Assembly (NCBI GenBank): GCA_001464375.1
Contig: LNEW01000108.1
Coordinates: 1 to 37,699 of the forward strand
Source of the DNA: Rhodospirillales bacterium Ga0074136
GTDB taxonomy: Bacteria > Pseudomonadota > Alphaproteobacteria > Acetobacterales > Acetobacteraceae
DNA length: 37,699 nt
Direction: 5' to 3'
Within the stretch, counting starts at the first letter, position 1. The number at the start of each line of letters is the position of its first letter. The position numbers were made by a program, and so were the translations under genes. The notes under the pieces were generated by a model, which searched no databases, was not told the DNA's origin, and worked only from the letters and a program-made list of their open reading frames with translations. Below, piece after piece: positions 1 to 10,020 of this stretch.

Positions 1-504
1 ACGGTGACCGCCACGGTGGCCGGCGCGATCTCGATGCTGGCGAATTTCGGCATGATCTTCGGCGGCGCCAATCGCGACCGCAATGCCAGCCCCTTCGGCC
101 CGATCGGCATGATCCTGATGCTGATCCTCGCCCCCATCGCGGCGGCCATCGTGCAGATGGCGGTCAGCCGGTCGCGCGAATACGAGGCCGACCGCGTGGG
201 GGCGGAGATCACCGGCGACCCGCTGGCGCTGGCCGGTGCCTTGCAGCGGCTGGAACAGGGCGCGCATGCCATCGTGAACCAGCGCGCCGAGGCGACGCCG
301 GCCATGGCGCACATGTTCATCATCAACCCGCTGAGCGGGGCGCGGATGGACAATCTGTTCTCGACGCATCCGCGCACCGCGAACCGGGTGGCGGCGCTGG
401 AGCAGCTGGCCCGCAGCATGGGGCGGGGCGGGGGCGTGCGGCAGGTCGCGGCGCCGCAAGCGCCGGGTCCGTGGAGCGCCGGCAAGCGCAATCCCTGGGC
501 GTGA
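1..504 (+). CDS. htpX: HtpX-type M48 metalloprotease, C-terminal part
   Basis: This is the last 167 codons of a membrane-bound zinc protease of the HtpX family, which degrades misfolded membrane proteins. The reading frame is open from base 1, so the start and the HExxH site lie outside the window. Visible are a hydrophobic segment (about residues 35-55 of the fragment), the family motif [13 protein letters not shown] with the third zinc-ligand glutamate, and the C-terminal block [14 protein letters not shown]. The tail after about residue 140 is rich in Gly, Ala and Pro and is likely disordered. The next gene converges on it, and a strong hairpin lies 18 bases after the stop. The assignment rests on motifs and is firm at family level. 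Confidence 0.93.
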   Translation, partial: TVTATVAGAISMLANFGMIFGGANRDRNASPFGPIGMILMLILAPIAAAIVQMAVSRSREYEADRVGAEITGDPLALAGALQRLEQGAHAIVNQRAEATPAMAHMFIINPLSGARMDNLFSTHPRTANRVAALEQLARSMGRGGGVRQVAAPQAPGPWSAGKRNPWA

Positions 505-522
505 AGCCAGCCGGGGGAAGCG

Positions 523-546
523 CGGATCGCGCGCCTGCGCGATCCG
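523..546 (+). terminator. Hairpin after htpX
   Basis: A perfect 10-bp stem (CGGATCGCGC / GCGCGATCCG) closes a 4-base loop, 18 bases after the htpX stop. There is no U tract behind it, so it may be a weak terminator or a 3'-end stabiliser. Its 3' arm is also the beginning of the first copy of the 133-bp tandem repeat. Confidence 0.4.
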
Positions 547-788
547 GGAGCGCACGGCGCGACCGCGCCCAGACCGTCAGTCGCGCCGGGCGCACCAGTG
601 CCCGGCGCGAAGGCAAGGGCCGCGGACGCGGCCCGCCCGCCGTCTGAGGGACGAACGAAGAATCGGCCTGCGCGATCCGGGAGCGCACAGCGCGACCGCG
701 CCCAGACAGTCAGTCGCGCCGGGCGCACCAGTGCCCGGCGCGAAGGCAAGGGCCGCGGATGCGGCCCGCCCGCCGTCTGAGGGACGAA
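534..788. repeat. 133-bp tandem direct repeat, two copies, hairpin-bearing
   Basis: Bases 534-655 recur at 667-788 with a constant offset of 133 and only a few substitutions. Each copy carries two hairpins. The first has an 11-bp perfect stem, TCGCGCCGGGC / GCCCGGCGCGA, at 581-591/600-610 and again at 714-724/733-743. The second is GGGCCGC-GGAC-GCGGCCC at 617-634, and at 750-767 with a single C-to-T change that falls in the loop. The repeat lies between the convergent htpX and amtB genes. No convincing coding potential is seen. Confidence 0.8.
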
Positions 789-796
789 AAAAATAA

Positions 797-820
797 GGCG
801 CGGCGGTCACCCGCCGCGCC
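797..820 (-). terminator. Rho-independent terminator of glnK-amtB
   Basis: A perfect 10-bp inverted repeat (GGCGCGGCGG / CCGCCGCGCC) with a 4-base loop is followed, on the minus strand, by TTATTTTTTTC. It begins 28 bases after the amtB stop. This is a classic intrinsic terminator for the leftward operon. Confidence 0.85.
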
Positions 821-848
821 CCCCGGCGCGCCCGTCGGGCCGCGCTTC

Positions 849-2173
849 TCAGTTCAGCCGCTCGCCATGCAGCGTGACATCGAGGCCCTCGCGCTCCTCC
901 TCCTCGCTCACGCGCAGGCCGATCACCAGGTCGGTGATCTTGAGCAGGATGAAGGTGCCGATGGCGGTGAAGATCATCGTGGCACCCACAGCGGTGCACT
1001 GCTTGATCAACTGCTCCATCGAGCCCGAGATGCCCTCCGGCGCCGCGGTGGTGGCCGACAGCGGGCCATAGGCCAGGAAGCCCACCATCAGCGCGCCGAC
1101 GATGCCGCAGATGCCATGGATGCCGAAGGCGTCCAGGCTGTCGTCATAGCCCAGCGCGTGCTTCAGCGCCGTGGCACCGCCAGGCCGATGATCACCGCCG
1201 AGCCCGGCAGCACGAAGCCCGCCGCCGGGGTGATGGCGACAAGCCCCGCCACCGCGCCGGAGATCGCACCGAGCACGCTCGGCTTTCCCTTGACCATCCA
1301 TTCCGCGAAGACCCAGGACAGGACCCCGGCCGCGGCGGCCAGCTGCGTGACCAGCATGGCCATGCCCGCGCGCCCGCCGCCCGACGATCCGGCCGACCCC
1401 GCATTGAAGCCGAACCAGCCCACCCACAGCAACGAGGCGCCGATCACGGCCAGGCCCAGGTTGAACGGCGACATGTTGTCGTTGCCGTAGCCCACGCGCT
1501 TGCCCAGCACGATCGCCGCCACCAGGCCGGCCACGCCGGCATTGATGTGCACCACCGTGCCGCCGGCGAAATCCAGCGCGCCGTCCACGAACAGCCAGCC
1601 CGCCGGATGCCAGACCCAATGCGCGATGGGGCTGTAGATCAGCAGCGTCCAGAGCGTGATGAAGAACACCAGCGCCGAGAACTTCATGCGGTCCGCCACC
1701 GCGCCGGTGATCAGCGCGGCGGTGATGACCGCGAAGGTCATCTGGAACATCACGAAGATCGTCTCGGGGATGGTGAAGGCCACGGTGGCGTCGCCGCTGC
1801 CCAGCGTGAAGGGCTTGTCCCAGTTCTCGGCGATTCCGCCCAGCAGCACCTTCGAGAAATCGCCGATATACGGCGCATAGGCGCCGCCATTGCCGAACGC
1901 GATGGAATACCCCGCCACCATCCACAGCACCGACACCAGGCCGCAGATGAAGAAGGACTGCATCATGGTGGCGAGCACGTTCTTCTTGCGGACCATGCCC
2001 GCGTAGAACAGCGCGACACCCGGCACGGTCATCATCAGGACCAGCGCGGTCGAGGTCATCATCCAGGCGGCGTCGCCGGTGTCGACCTTGGGGTCGTCCT
2101 GCGCCAGCGCGGGCAGCGCCGCGAACAGCAGGGTTGCCGCGGCCAGCCCGCAGCGCGCGAAGATGCGCTTCAC
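849..2173 (-). pseudogene. amtB: AmtB ammonium transporter, frameshifted
   Basis: This encodes an Amt/Mep/Rh-family ammonium channel. From the GTG at 2173, chosen for the AAGGA 10 bases upstream, the product begins with a signal peptide ending near LPALAQ. It continues with family segments such as PGVALFYAGMVRKKN and WVGWFGFNAGS. That frame stops at 1163-1165. The rest of AmtB (LKHALGYDDSLDAFGIHGICG to the C-terminus RVSEEEEREGLDV) continues in another frame to a stop at 849. At the junction (about 1166-1190), IIGLA meets GATALKH, and roughly seven residues of the usual family sequence are missing. About 19-22 nt therefore seem lost. It lies 35 bases after glnK and shares its promoter. Either the gene is inactive or the assembly is wrong here. 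Confidence 0.88.
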
Positions 2174-2208
2174 GTTCGTCTCGTCCTTTCCGGTCATCGG
2201 GCGCGCGC

Positions 2209-3986
<1,778 letters not shown>

Positions 3987-4441
3987 AGCCCGCGGCGCAA
4001 GAATGCTGCACCCGCGAAGTAAAACGGATCGCATTCGGCCGCCCGGCACCTGGAACCAAGTGATGGGTGCCGCGGGTAGAGGATCACGCGCTCTCGTGAC
4101 CTGTTGCGGTTGTTCCCGTATCCGCGTGAAGCGCGCCGCGGCGTTGTTGCTGGGCCGCGCTGCGCGTCGGGCGCATGCTGCCTGCAAACACGTGCAACAG
4201 CATGATGTTTTCCGACCACACAACCGATCCTGCGAATGAGACGGCGCGTGAACACGCAGGAACCCGCGCGTCAGGGCCGTCTCTTTCCAGCCGCCCACGC
4301 CTGCCATGGCGTTCGCACCTCGCTTCGTGGATATTAAGTCGCTGCATGCTCGTTATGCGCGAAATAACCCAGTTTTTACTATCGGGGCGTGTGTGAAACG
4401 CCATACTCCCCGATAGAGGAAGGAAATGGGAGCGGAACGCA
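3987..4441. other. Intergenic region without a convincing gene
   Basis: These 455 bases are visibly less GC-rich than the surroundings. No open frame shows coding character. Two inverted repeats are visible: CATGCTG (4174-4180) / CAGCATG (4198-4204), and a 9-bp pair CTATCGGGG (4379-4387) / CCCCGATAG (4408-4416) with an alternative inner stem, placed 25 bases before the next start codon. The latter could be a leader structure of the small membrane protein gene. Confidence 0.4.
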
Positions 4442-4669
4442 ATGAAGGACCGGGTGTATACGGGACCCCCTTTTGCGGCGAAGGATCACGAGCCGGCGCG
4501 CGGTGGGCCTCGCGGACCGCAGCGCCACACCAGCGTGTCGAACGCGGTGCTCCGCTGGCTCGACTGCCGGCCGGTACGGACGCGCCTGGCGCTGATCCTG
4601 CTGACGTCGCTGCTGCTCTGGGGCGGCATCATTTTGGGCGTCGGAGCCGCACTGCGCCCCATGTCCTGA
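4442..4669 (+). CDS. Small single-helix membrane protein, unknown
   Basis: The product is a 75-residue protein with a basic, Gly/Pro-rich N-terminal half and one hydrophobic helix near the C-terminus (LALILLTSLLLWGGIILGV, about residues 49-67). The ATG at 4442 follows GGGAG at a proper distance. Its C-terminal helix resembles that of the next small gene: both share an arginine-leucine entry, a central LWG and an I-x-LGV-x-AL exit. I do not recognise a family. Reality is supported mainly by this paralogy and by the ribosome binding site. Confidence 0.6.
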   Translation: MKDRVYTGPPFAAKDHEPARGGPRGPQRHTSVSNAVLRWLDCRPVRTRLALILLTSLLLWGGIILGVGAALRPMS

Positions 4670-4908
4670 CCTGAGTGCCAATCGTCGGGATCGCCCCGCC
4701 CACTGGCATGTCGACAAGGGGAGCAAGGCGGCTTCGACCTGGCCGCACTGCCGGGGGCCACGCGACCATCGCGAGAGGTGCATCCGGTAAGCCGGCGGCG
4801 GCGCCGCCTCCTCCATGAACATTCGCGTAACCAAGGTTTAATGCGGGTTTTCTTGCACGGCGCGCGCGCCATCACGATGGTGTCAGCGGGGCTGGGGTCG
4901 TGCTCCCC

Positions 4909-5166
4909 ATGAGCATACGCCGATGCGTGGTTCGCATGGTCGGAAATCCCCTGCTCGATCCCCCCTCCACCCGCTGCCCGACATGCGGCCGATTTCTGGA
5001 GTCCGATGCCCGGCGCAGCACGGCCCCTGCCGCCGCGCCTCCGTGGGCCCGGTTCTATCGCCTCCCGCCGGTGGTCCGCCTGATGGTTGCTTTTCTGATC
5101 TCGCTCGCGCTGTGGGGCCTGATCGCGCTTGGGGTATACGCGCTGGAGGCGCCCGGCCCGCAGTGA
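4909..5166 (+). CDS. Small single-helix membrane protein with CxxC, paralogue of the preceding gene
   Basis: The product has 85 residues from the ATG at 4909; a GTG at 4900 and an ATG at 4936 are alternative starts. A Cys-x-x-Cys pair (RCPTCGRFLE) sits in the N-terminal half and could bind a metal. A single helix follows (LMVAFLISLALWGLIALGV). Helix and flanks align with the neighbouring 75-residue protein (LWG, LGV, AL). The function is unknown. A hairpin downstream separates it from the convergent Bug receptor gene. Confidence 0.6.
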   Translation: MSIRRCVVRMVGNPLLDPPSTRCPTCGRFLESDARRSTAPAAAPPWARFYRLPPVVRLMVAFLISLALWGLIALGVYALEAPGPQ

Positions 5167-5200
5167 CCGGCGCGCATCGGCGGCTGGCTGGCCGCCATCG

Positions 5201-5234
5201 GGCGCGCACGGCCGGAGCCCCGATCGTGCGCGCC
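5201..5234. terminator. Possible bidirectional terminator
   Basis: A perfect 10-bp stem (GGCGCGCACG 5201-5210 / CGTGCGCGCC 5225-5234) closes a 14-base loop between two convergent genes. It lacks a clear U tract on either strand, so termination is inferred from position. Confidence 0.4.
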
Positions 5235-5255
5235 TTCGGCTCTATGCTGGACGCC

Positions 5256-6236
5256 TCAGTCCAGCCTGATGTTCTGCCGCGTGATGATGCCCTGGAACAG
5301 CTCCCGCTGTTCCTGCAGGTAGGCGCCGAAGGCCGTCGGGCCGCGCGGCACGGGCTCGACGAAGATGCTCTCGAAGCGGCCGCGCACGGTCGGGTCGGCC
5401 ATGCCGTCCGCGATCTCCTGCCCCAGGCGTTCGGCGATCGGCGCCGGCGTGCCGGCGCGCGCCACCAGGCCCACCCAGGCGCCGGCGTCGAAGCCTTCCA
5501 GCCCCGGCACCCGGGCGAAGGGCACCACGTCCGGCGCCAGCGTGCTGCCGTCCTTCAGCGAAATGCCCAGCGCCTTCATTGCGCCCTGGCGCACCAGCGG
5601 GAAGGTCGCCGCCAGCGTCTCGATGGAATAGTGGATCTGCCCGCCGATCAGCGCGGTCATCGACGGCGCGCTGCCGGAGAACGGCACGTGCAGGGCATCC
5701 ACCCCGGCGCGGGCATTGAACGCCTCGATGATCAGGTGCGCCGTGGCGGCGCGGCCGGACGACCCGAAGGTGTAGTGGCCGGGCCGCGCCTTCAGCAGGG
5801 CGATGAACTCCTGCACCGTGTTGGCCGGGAAGTCCGGCTTCACCACCAGCAGGTAGGGCGACACGCCCCACATCGCGATCGGCGCGAAGTCGCGCGTCGT
5901 GTCGTAGGGCAGGCGCTGGAGCAGCGGCGCGATGGTGAAGGGCCCCGATGACCCCGCGAGCAGCGTGTAGCCGTCCGGCGCCGACTTCGCGACCGCATCG
6001 GTGCCGATGGTGCCGCCCGCGCCGGCGCGGTTTTCCGCCACCACCGGTTGGCCGAGCTTCTCGCTCAGCCGCTGGGCGATGACGCGGCCTGCCAGGTCGG
6101 TCGCCTGGCCCGGCGGCCACGGGATCACGATGCGGATGGGGCGGTTGGGCCAGGGCGCCGTCTGCGCCTGCGCGACCTTCAGCGCCGGCAGGGTCGAGGC
6201 CATGAGCGCGAGCGCCGCGCGACGATGCATCCGCAT
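5256..6236 (-). CDS. Bug/TctC-family tripartite tricarboxylate receptor
   Basis: This 326-residue periplasmic solute-binding protein belongs to the Bug (TctC) family, which delivers carboxylates or other small organic acids to TctAB-type transporters. A signal peptide covers about residues 1-25 (basic MRMHRR, hydrophobic core, AQA-type end). Family blocks follow: PIRIVIPWPPGQATD, GQPVVAENRAGAGGTIGTDAVAKS, and PDGYTLL. No membrane components TctA/TctB lie nearby, as is common for the many orphan Bug proteins of beta- and alphaproteobacteria. The ligand cannot be predicted. It starts at the ATG before RMHRRAALA. Confidence 0.93.
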   Translation of the reverse strand: MRMHRRAALALMASTLPALKVAQAQTAPWPNRPIRIVIPWPPGQATDLAGRVIAQRLSEKLGQPVVAENRAGAGGTIGTDAVAKSAPDGYTLLAGSSGPFTIAPLLQRLPYDTTRDFAPIAMWGVSPYLLVVKPDFPANTVQEFIALLKARPGHYTFGSSGRAATAHLIIEAFNARAGVDALHVPFSGSAPSMTALIGGQIHYSIETLAATFPLVRQGAMKALGISLKDGSTLAPDVVPFARVPGLEGFDAGAWVGLVARAGTPAPIAERLGQEIADGMADPTVRGRFESIFVEPVPRGPTAFGAYLQEQRELFQGIITRQNIRLD

Positions 6237-6300
6237 GCGGTAGTTCCTCCCGGAAAATCGGCGCGGTTGGTCCGCCCGTAGGGTTCGTCAGAAGCACGCG

Positions 6301-6327
6301 GCGCCCGGTGCGACAAGCCCCGGGCGC
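6301..6327 (-). terminator. Hairpin after the small secreted protein gene
   Basis: An 8-bp stem (GCGCCCGG / CCGGGCGC) with an 11-base loop lies 9 bases beyond the stop of the leftward gene that ends at 6336. No strong U tract follows it. Confidence 0.35.
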
Positions 6328-6335
6328 GCGGCCGT

Positions 6336-6809
6336 TCAGTTCGGCGGCACTTCCGAGAAGAACACCTGCGTCGGGATGCCGCGGCCGCGGTCGTAGTTGC
6401 CGACCCAGATGTCATACTGGCCCGACATGGGCTGGCGCAGGATGATGCCCGGGTTGGTGCCCTGGAAGTCGTCGTTGCAGATCCAGCGGCCGTTCGGCAG
6501 GTTCACCACCAGCGTCACGTCGGCGGCGGACCGCGCGCCGATCCACAGCGGCAGCCCGCCGCCGGCCTGGTAGTTCAGCCGCACGTCGGGCGGCTGCGCG
6601 ATGGTGCCGACGCAGCCCGGCCCGCCGATGCGCTCGGCCGGGATGGTGCCGCCGGCGGTCACGTTCACCACGAAGGGGTCGGGCGCGAAGTTGAAGCGCA
6701 GGTTCGCGGTGCCGAAGGACGGGCGCAGGTTGTAGTTCTGCGCGGCCACGCCGCCGGCACCGATCACCGCCAGCACGGCAGCGCCGGCCAGGATTCGTCT
6801 CGAAAACAC
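6336..6809 (-). CDS. Small secreted protein, PPC-like beta fold, function unknown
   Basis: The product has 157 residues from a GTG at 6809 that is preceded by GGAGGA at ideal spacing; the frame stays open further upstream but lacks coding character there. A signal peptide covers about residues 1-23 (FSRRILAGAAVLAVIGAGG, ending AAQ). The mature part is rich in Asn, Pro, Gly and aromatic residues, with WICNDDFQGTNPGI and SGQYDIWVGNYDRG. That pattern resembles small exported beta-sandwich proteins of Acetobacteraceae which I recall being annotated loosely as peptidase S1. No Ser/His/Asp triad is seen, so I would not call it a protease. Confidence 0.75.
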   Translation of the reverse strand: MFSRRILAGAAVLAVIGAGGVAAQNYNLRPSFGTANLRFNFAPDPFVVNVTAGGTIPAERIGGPGCVGTIAQPPDVRLNYQAGGGLPLWIGARSAADVTLVVNLPNGRWICNDDFQGTNPGIILRQPMSGQYDIWVGNYDRGRGIPTQVFFSEVPPN

Positions 6810-7077
6810 GTCTTGTCCTCCAGTATTGCGTCGCGCCGGATCATTCCGAAGCGGGACGTGGCCGGCAAGACGAAACTGCATCCGCGCCATGAAGATACGG
6901 TGTGCGCGCCTGCCACTGCGGCGCACCGGCAACAGCCATCGGCCGGTGCCACACGCAGCGCGTGTTCAGCGCTGGTACAACACGACTCCCGGTGGTGCCG
7001 CGTGCCCGTGCGCTGCCGCGCGGTGCCGCCTGCGACACCCGTGCAGACGCCACGCCGCAGCCGCGGTGTCCGCGCCG

Positions 7078-8592
7078 TCAGCGCGCCAGCAGCCTCGGAT
7101 GCGGCCCGTCCTCGAAGGCATGGGTCGCCAGCAGCGCCTCGCGCACTCGCGCACGCACCACCTTGCCCTGCGCGTTGCGCGGCAGGTCCGGCAGCGCCAG
7201 CCAGGCGCGGGGCTGCTTGTAGCGTGCCAGCGCCGCGACGCGCGCCGCCGCGTCGTCCTGCCATCCGTCGGGCGGCGATTCGGCCACCGCGACGATCACC
7301 TCCCCCCAATAGTCGGACGGGATGCCCAGCACGCAGACCGCACGCCCGCCCGCCGCGCCATCCAGCGCGGATTCGATCTCGCCGGGGTGGATGCGGTAGC
7401 CGCCGGACTTCATCACATCCGCCGCGCGACCGGACAGGTGCAGCCGCCCCCGCGCATCGATCGCACCCAGGTCCCCGGTGCGGTGCCAGGCGCCCGGCGG
7501 GCGCGGCGTGAAGCCCGTGGCGGTGATGGTGCCGGCGTTCATGTGGCGCGCGCGCAGGTGGATCTCGCCGGCCTCGCCCGGCGGCAGCGCCGCGCCATCC
7601 TCGGCACGGATCGCCACCTCGACACCCGGCGCCGGCCAGCCCAGGCAGGCACCCAGGCCGCTGTCGGGCGCCGCCATCACCTCCACCACCTCGGGCGGTT
7701 CCAGCACGGTGATCGGGTTGAAGCATTCGCTCATGCCGTAGGTGATGCGCACGACCGGGCCGAAGGCCTCCGCCGCGCGGCACCACACCTCGCGCGACAG
7801 CGTCGAGGTGCCGGTGAAGATCACCCGCACGCCGTCGAACCGCCTGCCGGGGAACAGCGACAGGATCTTCGCCAGCACCGTCGGCGGCGCGAAGATCGCC
7901 GCGCAGCCCGCCGCCAGGATGGGCTCGATGCGCTCCGCGCGAACGCCGTCCTGCAGCACCACCTCCGCGCCCTGTTCCAGCCACGCGGCGGCGATCAGCG
8001 AGGCGCCGTGGACATAGGGGGTCATCAGCAGCACGCGGTCACCCGCGCCGGGGGTGAAGGGCAGCACCGCGCGTTGCAGCAGGTGCGCGGTCCAGCGCGC
8101 GCCATGGGTGTGCACGATCGCCTTGGGCCTGCCGGTGGTGCCGGAGGTGAAGATGATGCGGCCCCAGGCCTCGGCCGGCACCGGCGGCAGCGGCGCCGGC
8201 GCGGGGTCGGGCGCGATATCCTCGATCGCCCAGGGGTCCAGGCCGAGCGCGGCCAGCCGGGTCGCCTGCGCGCCGGGTGCGAGGATACGGCGGAAGCCCG
8301 CGAGCTCGGCGAACCAGGCGATCTCGGCATCGGTGGAATGCGCGTTGACCGGCACCTCGGCCGCCCCGGACAGGGTGACCCCGGCGCTGACCCAGGGCGC
8401 ATCGACGCCGTTGGGCACCAGCGTGGCCACCGGCGCACCGGCCGGCACGCCCAGGCGGTGTGCCAGCGCATGGGCGCGCGCCGCCAGCGTGGCGAAGGTC
8501 ATGCCGGCCGCGCCGTCGGTGACGGCAAGGCGCGCGCCGAAGCGCGCGGCCAGGGTGAGAAGGTCGTTCGACCAGGCGATTCCATCCCGCAT
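7078..8592 (-). CDS. AMP-dependent acyl-CoA synthetase/ligase
   Basis: This is a 504-residue member of the ANL superfamily, which activates a carboxylic acid as acyl-AMP and passes it to CoA. The phosphate-binding motif FTSGTTGRPKA lies near residues 148-158. Downstream come YGMSE, HRTGDLG, the hinge region GRAADVMKSGGYRIHPGEIE, and the C-terminal PRNAQGKVVR with the catalytic lysine near residue 475. It follows the polysaccharide glycosyltransferase gene by 84 bases on the same strand, so it may be the last gene of that operon and supply an acyl group, or it may be unrelated. The substrate is unknown. The 268 bases beyond its stop (6810-7077) hold no gene I can support. Confidence 0.9.
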   Translation of the reverse strand: MRDGIAWSNDLLTLAARFGARLAVTDGAAGMTFATLAARAHALAHRLGVPAGAPVATLVPNGVDAPWVSAGVTLSGAAEVPVNAHSTDAEIAWFAELAGFRRILAPGAQATRLAALGLDPWAIEDIAPDPAPAPLPPVPAEAWGRIIFTSGTTGRPKAIVHTHGARWTAHLLQRAVLPFTPGAGDRVLLMTPYVHGASLIAAAWLEQGAEVVLQDGVRAERIEPILAAGCAAIFAPPTVLAKILSLFPGRRFDGVRVIFTGTSTLSREVWCRAAEAFGPVVRITYGMSECFNPITVLEPPEVVEVMAAPDSGLGACLGWPAPGVEVAIRAEDGAALPPGEAGEIHLRARHMNAGTITATGFTPRPPGAWHRTGDLGAIDARGRLHLSGRAADVMKSGGYRIHPGEIESALDGAAGGRAVCVLGIPSDYWGEVIVAVAESPPDGWQDDAAARVAALARYKQPRAWLALPDLPRNAQGKVVRARVREALLATHAFEDGPHPRLLAR

Positions 8593-8676
8593 CGGCGCAG
8601 ACTCGGCCGGCGAGCGGCGATGGTCAAACCGGGCGCCGTGTCCGCCATGCCGCGCGGAGGCGGCGAGCCCGCGCCG

Positions 8677-10020
8677 TCAGCCTTCCGCGTGCGCTGCCCC
8701 CTGGCGCGCGGCCAGGTCGCGGTGCAGCGCGACCAGCCGCGCCGCCTCGGCTTCCCAGGCGAAGCGCGTGCGGGCCGCCTGCCAGCCGGCTTCGCCCAGC
8801 GCGGTGCGGCGCGCCGGGTCGGCCAGCGCCGCCACCGCCTGCGCGACCGCCGCGGCATCGCCGGTCTCGACCAGCAGGCCGCAGCCGGCGTCGCGCACCA
8901 CGGTCGCGACTTCCTCGGCGAAGACCGGCGCGATCACCGGAAGCCCGGCCGCCATTGCGTCGAACAATTTGTGCGGCAGCGCCAGGCGGTGATTCTCCTC
9001 GCCGCGCTGGAACAGCACCAGCGCGATGTCGGCGCTGCGCAGCCGCGCCAGCGCGTCCTGCTGCGCCAGCCATCCGGTGCAGTCGACGCGCGCGGCAAGC
9101 CCGAGCGTCGCGGCGCGCGCGTGGAAGGCCTCCTCGCTGCCATCGGTGAAGCGGCCGACCAGCAGCAGCCGCGTGGCGGGCGGGCACAGCGCCAGGGCAT
9201 CGAGCATCTGCGGCCAGCCCCGCGCGCGCCCGAGCGCGCCCAGATGCACCAGCGTGAGCGCCCCGGCGCTATGGTTGCGCGGCGGTGCGGCCGGCGCGGG
9301 GGCGTAGTTGCGCACCGCCACCAGCCGCGCGGCCCGCGCGAAGGGCGCATCCAGCCCGTCCTTCGCCACCACCACCGCATCCGCCGCGCGCCCCATCCAG
9401 CCGCAGGCGCGCGCGATCGCCGCGCGCGCGGCGGGCCGCAGCCAGGCGGGCAGCCGCGCATCCAGCCGCGAGGGGTAGTGTTCGTGCACGTCCAGCACCA
9501 CGCGCGCGCCGCAGCGCCGTGCCGCGACCAGGGCGGCCAGCCACGCATCCGGTTCCGAAGCGTGGATCGCCGCGGGCCGCAGGGCGGCGGCATCGCGCGC
9601 CAAGGCCAGCAGCCCGCGGATGCGGCGATGCCGATGCACCACGATGCGCACGCCGTCCACGCAGGCCGGCGCATCGCCGCCGCCGGGGCACAGATGCGCC
9701 ACGCGGAAGCCGGCGGCGACCAGCGCCGCGCCTTCCTTGCGGACCACGCGCGTATCGGCCGGCGGATGGGCGGCGGACAGCAGCAGGATCAGCGGCGCGT
9801 CATTCCGCCGATCCGGCGGATCGACGGCGGCAGCCGTGTCGCATGATCGGGAGGGCTGCGCCGCCGTCGCCTCGGGAGGCACGGCGGCCGCGTCGTCGCG
9901 CAACGCACCCGCCCCCGCGGGGATGTCGCGACTGGCGGCCAGGCTGGGGCGCAGCACCGGCGCGCCGCCTGGATGGTCAGCGCATGGCGCCCCTGCAGCG
10001 ATTCCCGCGGGACGCGTCAC
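8677..10020 (-). CDS. Family 4 glycosyltransferase
   Basis: This 447-residue GT-B fold glycosyltransferase resembles GT4/GT1 enzymes. It has an N-terminal acceptor-domain motif ILLLSAAHPPADTRVVRKEG and a C-terminal nucleotide-sugar domain with LVHLGALGRARGWPQ and LPHKLFDAMAAGLPVIAP. The GTG start at 10020 overlaps the wecB stop as GTGA, which indicates translational coupling. This start adds about 70 residues of Ala/Pro-rich sequence before the first family motif, so a shorter protein is possible. It sits in the leftward polysaccharide operon and probably adds one sugar of the repeat unit. Donor and linkage are unknown. Confidence 0.85.
   Translation of the reverse strand: MTRPAGIAAGAPCADHPGGAPVLRPSLAASRDIPAGAGALRDDAAAVPPEATAAQPSRSCDTAAAVDPPDRRNDAPLILLLSAAHPPADTRVVRKEGAALVAAGFRVAHLCPGGGDAPACVDGVRIVVHRHRRIRGLLALARDAAALRPAAIHASEPDAWLAALVAARRCGARVVLDVHEHYPSRLDARLPAWLRPAARAAIARACGWMGRAADAVVVAKDGLDAPFARAARLVAVRNYAPAPAAPPRNHSAGALTLVHLGALGRARGWPQMLDALALCPPATRLLLVGRFTDGSEEAFHARAATLGLAARVDCTGWLAQQDALARLRSADIALVLFQRGEENHRLALPHKLFDAMAAGLPVIAPVFAEEVATVVRDAGCGLLVETGDAAAVAQAVAALADPARRTALGEAGWQAARTRFAWEAEAARLVALHRDLAARQGAAHAEG

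Noticed and set aside
4084..4404. A 106-codon minus-strand frame in the 455-base gap
   Set aside because: It has no ribosome binding site and no recognisable features, and it would cross the inverted repeats near 4380.
6336..6809. Calling the small secreted protein a serine peptidase
   Set aside because: No catalytic triad or GDSGG/GNSGG-like motif is present.
6826..9846. A 1006-codon open frame on the plus strand
   Set aside because: It runs antisense to the acyl-CoA synthetase and glycosyltransferase genes, and its product is Arg/Gln/Ala-rich without domains. Long antisense frames are expected at this GC content.
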